Source of the DNA: Pyrinomonadaceae bacterium
Lineage (GTDB): Bacteria > Acidobacteriota > Blastocatellia > Pyrinomonadales > Pyrinomonadaceae
Length of the DNA stretch: 64,000 bases
Assembly (NCBI GenBank): GCA_014380365.1
Contig: JACMJZ010000007.1
Location: forward strand, 150,453-214,452
Direction of reading: 5' to 3'
In this document: positions 60,180 through 64,000 of the stretch, one piece after another
Numbering within the stretch: position 1 is the stretch's first letter
Layout: the number at the start of each line of letters is the position of its first letter
The notes under the pieces: model-generated
Databases searched by the model: none
Told to the model about the DNA's origin: nothing
The model's input: the letters and a program-made list of their open reading frames with translations, nothing else
Program-made: the position numbers and the translations under genes

Positions 60180-60452
60180 CGAACACGTGCCAAGACCTCG
60201 CGTCCGCGTGCAAAGACGCCACGAACAGGTGTAAAGACGCCGCGTACACGTGCAAAGACGCCACGTACACCTGCAAAGACGCCACGTAGACGTGTAAAAA
60301 CGCCGCGTACACGTGTAAAGACGCCGCGTACACCTGCAAAGACGCCGCGTACACGTGCAAAGACGCCGCGTACACGTGCAAAACCCCCACGTACACGTGT
60401 AGAGATGCCGCGTGCACGTGCAAAAACCCCACGTACACGTGCAAAATACCGA
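60180..60452. repeat. 21-bp minisatellite, 13 units
   Basis: Consensus CGTACACGTGCAAAGACGCCG; units delimited by direct reading. Confidence 0.95.
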
Positions 60453-60555
60453 CCTTTTCCGCACAAACTCACAAAAACCCCAGTAAAAGGGCGATTAGAC
60501 ATCAGAACCTTCAGTGGCGCCGGGTGCTTGGCGGTCCTGACGTGAATTAATCTCC

Positions 60556-60592
60556 GCGCGTCCTCTGTGTTCTCTGTGTCTCTGTGGTGAAT
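60556..60592. repeat. Single arm of the CTCTGTGTTCTCTGTGTCTCTGTGGT repeat
   Basis: Matches arms of 7134-7232. Confidence 0.8.
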
Positions 60593-60778
60593 CTTTTTGG
60601 AGATTGCCCCCACTCGTCACTTTTCACTCGTCACTCCTAAGTCCCATGGTAGAATCCGCGCGTTTCTCAAACTACTCAGTGAAGCAGGGGACAGCGCTCG
60701 GGTCCCAAACTCGTCACCCGTCCCTTTCCACTCTTCACTCATCAACTTTTCACTCTTCACTTCCTTAGGAGGTCTCTC

Positions 60779-61483
60779 ATGAATGACAACGAAACCAGAA
60801 CACATCAAATGTTCCTGCGCCTTCAGAGCGTCGGCTCTCAGCGCTCCGGTGACTTTGCTGCTAATAGCATCGGTCAACAACTCTACGCCACCTTGTCGGC
60901 AATCATCACCGAGGTAGAAGGCCACGCCGCATCGGAAGTTTCCGGCACGGGCGCGTCTCGACAGGGAACGACCACGCGCAGGCAGGCGCGCGAGGCGCTG
61001 CGCGAAGACCTTGAAGCCATCAGCCGCACCGCACGGGCTATGGCGGCTGACGTACCCGGCCTCGATGACAAGTTTCGACTCCCGCGCGGCAACAACGATC
61101 AGCAACTCCTCAGCGCCGCGCGCGCCTTCGCCGCCGATGCCGTGCCCTTCAAGGCGCAATTCATCGCCCACGAACTGCCGGCGGATTTCCTGGAAGACCT
61201 GGCTGCCGACATTGCAGCGATGGAAGCAGCGATGAGCGAGCAGTCAGGCGGGTTGGGCCATCGCGTCTCTGCGGGCGCGGCTCTCGACGATGCCATGGAT
61301 CGCGGCATTGAAGTAAAGCGCAAGCTGGACGTCATTATGAAGAACAAGTACGCCAACAACCCGGCCGTGTTGGCGGAGTGGGCCAGCGCCAGCCACACCG
61401 AACGCGCGCCAAGGAGGAAGAAGGGAACCGACGAACCACCCGCCGGTTCTTCGGGAGGTGGCTCGACAACACCATCAACCTGA
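60779..61483 (+). CDS. Conserved-looking hypothetical protein
   Basis: 234 aa ORF preceded by TTAGGAGGTCTCTC ribosome-binding site; helical, low-complexity C-terminus. Confidence 0.8.
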   Translation: MNDNETRTHQMFLRLQSVGSQRSGDFAANSIGQQLYATLSAIITEVEGHAASEVSGTGASRQGTTTRRQAREALREDLEAISRTARAMAADVPGLDDKFRLPRGNNDQQLLSAARAFAADAVPFKAQFIAHELPADFLEDLAADIAAMEAAMSEQSGGLGHRVSAGAALDDAMDRGIEVKRKLDVIMKNKYANNPAVLAEWASASHTERAPRRKKGTDEPPAGSSGGGSTTPST

Positions 61484-61732
61484 TCCACGCCGGCGAAGTC
61501 GCCCGCGTGATTTAACGGCGTAGCCGTGACAGACAGTAGCCGGGGGTACGCGCGTTCCGCGCGCCACCCCCGGTTCACATCAACCAACAAAACAATTCGC
61601 CCGCTTAAGCGGGCGACAGATGCCCATCCCATCGAGTCACCGGGAGCTAAAAGAAGTCGAATCTACCTCAAGAATTCGATGTTTCTTTCTCATGCGCTAG
61701 AATGTTTCAGCAAGACTTGCGGGAGTTGTCGT

Positions 61733-62833
61733 ATGCTTAATGACCTTATCGCGGACGGGAAGGCGCTGCTTAAGAAAGTTAGAGCGCACTACACGGCTCC
61801 ACCTGAATCACTCCCACTCGATCAGCAAGTGACAGTCTCAGAACTGGAAGCGTGGTATAGAGGAGTCAGTCTCCTCCTCGAACGAAACTTCGGCAAAGAT
61901 TCAGTTGAGCTGCGCACTTGGCAGGATCGGCAATCCGAAGCACGAGAACGTAGTTGGGAAGGTGTAGGCCGCCGCAGTCCGGACGGTGGGAGCTTTGTCG
62001 TTGAATTGCTAGCCGCATCAATTGGCACTCTAACTGAGATCAAGACCTCTAGAATAGGTATCGACAGCGGGCCTAGTATGAATACTGAGATAGACGAACT
62101 GGTGCAACTATTTCGGCGCGGAGCTTTTGATCAAAATCTAGCCGAAGCCATAACCTCATGCGAGCAGATGGGAGAGCCGTTGAGCTTGATAATGGCCGAC
62201 GTAGACAAGTTCAAGTCTGTCAACGACACGCATGGTCATCCCTCCGGTGACGAAGTACTTCAGATCGTCGCAAAGATTGTAAAACAAATTGTGGGTGCAA
62301 AGGGCACATGCTATCGCTACGGCGGAGAAGAAATTTCGATCTTGCTACCAAACTATACTGCCGACGAGGCCGGTTCACTCGCAGAGCGGATAAGGATTGC
62401 AATCTCGTCATCACCGATAGGTAGTAAACAACTATCGGTGAGCGTAAGCTTCGGGATTGGAGATATCCCGACTCATGCGAGAACACCCAGCGAACTTCTA
62501 AAGGCGGCTGACGCTGCTTTGTACGAAGCTAAGAATTTTGGCCGGAACCTTGTTCGCATAAGCGGCGAGCCCAAGCCCGACAAATCCAAAGTTCGCCACG
62601 CGACGCGAAAACAACCCGATCCAAATACCCTTTCCGAAAAGGAAGCGGAAACAATCCGTGTCCACTACTTCACCTATCATCACGCTTTTTGTCCTAGAGA
62701 TGGAAGCCGATTGCGGATTGACGAATCGTACCCAGCGGATCAGCAGACACCGACGTTGGTTATTTTGTGTCCACTTTGCGGGCTCGATGAAAGGCTTCAC
62801 GGTCTGAAGCGTAACGCTGAAAGCGTTGGCTAA
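61733..62833 (+). CDS. GGDEF-domain diguanylate cyclase with C-terminal zinc-ribbon-like segment
   Basis: LIMADVDKFKSVNDTHGHPSGDEVLQIVA, YRYGGEEISILLPN, SFGIGDIPTHARTPSELLKAADAALYEAKNFGRN; FCPRDGSRL..ILCPLCG. Confidence 0.9.
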   Translation: MLNDLIADGKALLKKVRAHYTAPPESLPLDQQVTVSELEAWYRGVSLLLERNFGKDSVELRTWQDRQSEARERSWEGVGRRSPDGGSFVVELLAASIGTLTEIKTSRIGIDSGPSMNTEIDELVQLFRRGAFDQNLAEAITSCEQMGEPLSLIMADVDKFKSVNDTHGHPSGDEVLQIVAKIVKQIVGAKGTCYRYGGEEISILLPNYTADEAGSLAERIRIAISSSPIGSKQLSVSVSFGIGDIPTHARTPSELLKAADAALYEAKNFGRNLVRISGEPKPDKSKVRHATRKQPDPNTLSEKEAETIRVHYFTYHHAFCPRDGSRLRIDESYPADQQTPTLVILCPLCGLDERLHGLKRNAESVG

Positions 62834-63124
62834 TTTCAGCCCAGGGTTTGCTTTGAAACCCTGGGTTTTCGAAATGCAGCTAGAGATTCGTCGCAACTCT
62901 GAAGGAGTTGCGACGGGGTTTGTGACGCGGTCGACGGCGACGCAACTCCTTCAGAGTTGCGTCTTTCATAAAATCACCTCGCCGATCCCAGGGTAGCCAA
63001 AGCGCAACCCTGGGCTGAAGTTAGCGAACGCTTTCAGCGTTAGGGGGTTCGTGCAAAGAATTCCTGTTCCCAGGGTTGCCCGAGCGCAACCCTGGGCTGC
63101 AATTCGCGAACGCTTTCAGCGTTA
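62812..63124. repeat. Cluster of intergenic inverted repeats (TAACGCTGAAAGCGTT / CCCAGGGTT..AACCCTGGG / GCAACTCTGAAGGAGTTGC)
   Basis: Units at 62812-62865, 62890-62914, 62939-62963, 62987-63042, 63069-63124. Confidence 0.9.
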
Positions 63125-63228
63125 AGTCAAACTGCTCAAGTACCGGTGCCCGGATTTTAATTAACAATTTGTTTCCGCTGCTGTTAGCATGAGCCCCTGA
63201 TTCTCCAACTTGTCTAGCCAAGACCCAT

Positions 63229-64000
63229 ATGAAAACTGATGTGATCATCGTCGGTGCTGGTCCAACGGGACTGTCTCTCGCTTGTCAGTTCATTCGACAC
63301 GGCGTCGAATTCGTCATCATCGAAAAGAACGACGGCCCTACGCCCTACTCGAAAGCCATCGGTGTACAAGCGCGAACTCTTGAGATCTATGAACAGATGG
63401 GCCTTGCTGAAAGAGCGGTTCTGGAAGGAACCAAGGCAGGCAAAGGACGCATGCTGGCTGAGGGTGAGGTTCGCGGTGAAATTGATTTGTCGGCGATCGG
63501 CGAGGGCTTGAGCGCGTATCCTTACATGCTGCTACTCGAGCAGAGCAAGAACGAAAAACTCTTGTACGACTATCTCCTGGGCAAGGGGAAAGATGTTCTT
63601 TGGAACACCGACCTGCTGAGTCTTTCGCAAAACAATGACGGCGTGCACGCTGTTATTAGAACCGCGGAAGGCGTGGAATTGACGCTGGAGGCTCGGTATT
63701 TGGTCGGATGCGACGGAGCAAAGAGCCCCACGAGACACCAGCTCGGGCTGGAGTTTGAAGGCAGCACCTTTGAACGAATGTTTTATGTAGCTGATGCGCA
63801 GGTCGACTGGAAGTTTAGTCACGACGCATTGCACATCTGCTTGTCGCGAGACACGCTGCTTGTCTTTTTTCCACTGAAGGGCGCCAAGCGTTATCGCATT
63901 GTCGGGAGTTTCCCCGAGGGGCATGAAAAAGATGAAGGCGACATTTTGTACGAAGAAATCGAACGCCATATTAAAGAGAAAGCAAAACTCGATCTCGACA
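63229..64000 (+). CDS. FAD-dependent monooxygenase (PheA/TfdB-like), 3' truncated by window
   Basis: DVIIVGAGPTGLSLACQFIRHGVEFVIIEKN, KAIGVQARTLEIYEQMGL, YLVGCDGAKSPTRHQLGL; open to window end. Confidence 0.92.
   Translation, partial: MKTDVIIVGAGPTGLSLACQFIRHGVEFVIIEKNDGPTPYSKAIGVQARTLEIYEQMGLAERAVLEGTKAGKGRMLAEGEVRGEIDLSAIGEGLSAYPYMLLLEQSKNEKLLYDYLLGKGKDVLWNTDLLSLSQNNDGVHAVIRTAEGVELTLEARYLVGCDGAKSPTRHQLGLEFEGSTFERMFYVADAQVDWKFSHDALHICLSRDTLLVFFPLKGAKRYRIVGSFPEGHEKDEGDILYEEIERHIKEKAKLDLD

Noticed and set aside
60180-60452. Possible CRISPR array
   Set aside because: Units are contiguous 21-mers without unique spacers and no cas genes are present.
60058-60464. Cys-rich (TCTRRLC)n and (VYAASLH)n reverse-strand ORFs
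   Set aside because: Same minisatellite read in other frames; no ribosome-binding site or family support.
59841-60545. ORF encoding (TPRTRAK)n as a histone-like/basic repeat protein
   Set aside because: Its 5' half crosses a dispersed repeat (GILPAMSAQRET) and the 21-bp minisatellite keeps several frames open on both strands, so openness is not coding evidence.

Overview
The window reads as a bacterial chromosome segment. Gene content and repeat style suggest Acidobacteriota; that is inference and was not searched. The backbone is a nucleotide-metabolism region in three blocks. Block 1 (1-7.1 kb) holds a nucleoside-type ABC transporter, purine nucleoside phosphorylase, uridine kinase, cytidine deaminase and a signal-peptide-bearing amidohydrolase. 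Block 2 (19.5-26.7 kb) is reductive pyrimidine catabolism: PreA-like DPD, beta-ureidopropionase-like nitrilase, NCS1 transporter and dihydropyrimidinase. Block 3 (38-50 kb) is de novo pyrimidine synthesis: pyrF, pyrD, pyrR, pyrB, pyrC. Between them lie a suf Fe-S cluster operon (8.6-15 kb) with an embedded retropepsin-like gene, menC, xth, an ALDH and an acyl-CoA synthetase-like gene. Accessory material includes: (i) two paralogous TSP3-type proteins, each behind a duplicated sigma70-like promoter plus a strongly conserved structured leader (candidate novel cis-regulatory RNA); (ii) a TIR-AAA / AAA-TM-coiled coil-WD40 gene pair between pyrD and pyrR; (iii) a four-helix-bundle gene cassette bounded by a perfect 16-bp inverted repeat between pyrR and pyrB; (iv) an S8 protease divergent from a small protein that resembles its own propeptide region; (v) an exosortase K-like gene directly after a VIT-vWA protein with an exosortase-type C-terminus; (vi) an NTase / small partner / HsdR_N-like three-gene insertion in the pyrimidine catabolism block; (vii) a 13 x 21-bp minisatellite; and (viii) many families of intergenic inverted repeats, several of which supply the 3' ends of genes. 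No rRNA, tRNA or CRISPR array was recognised.
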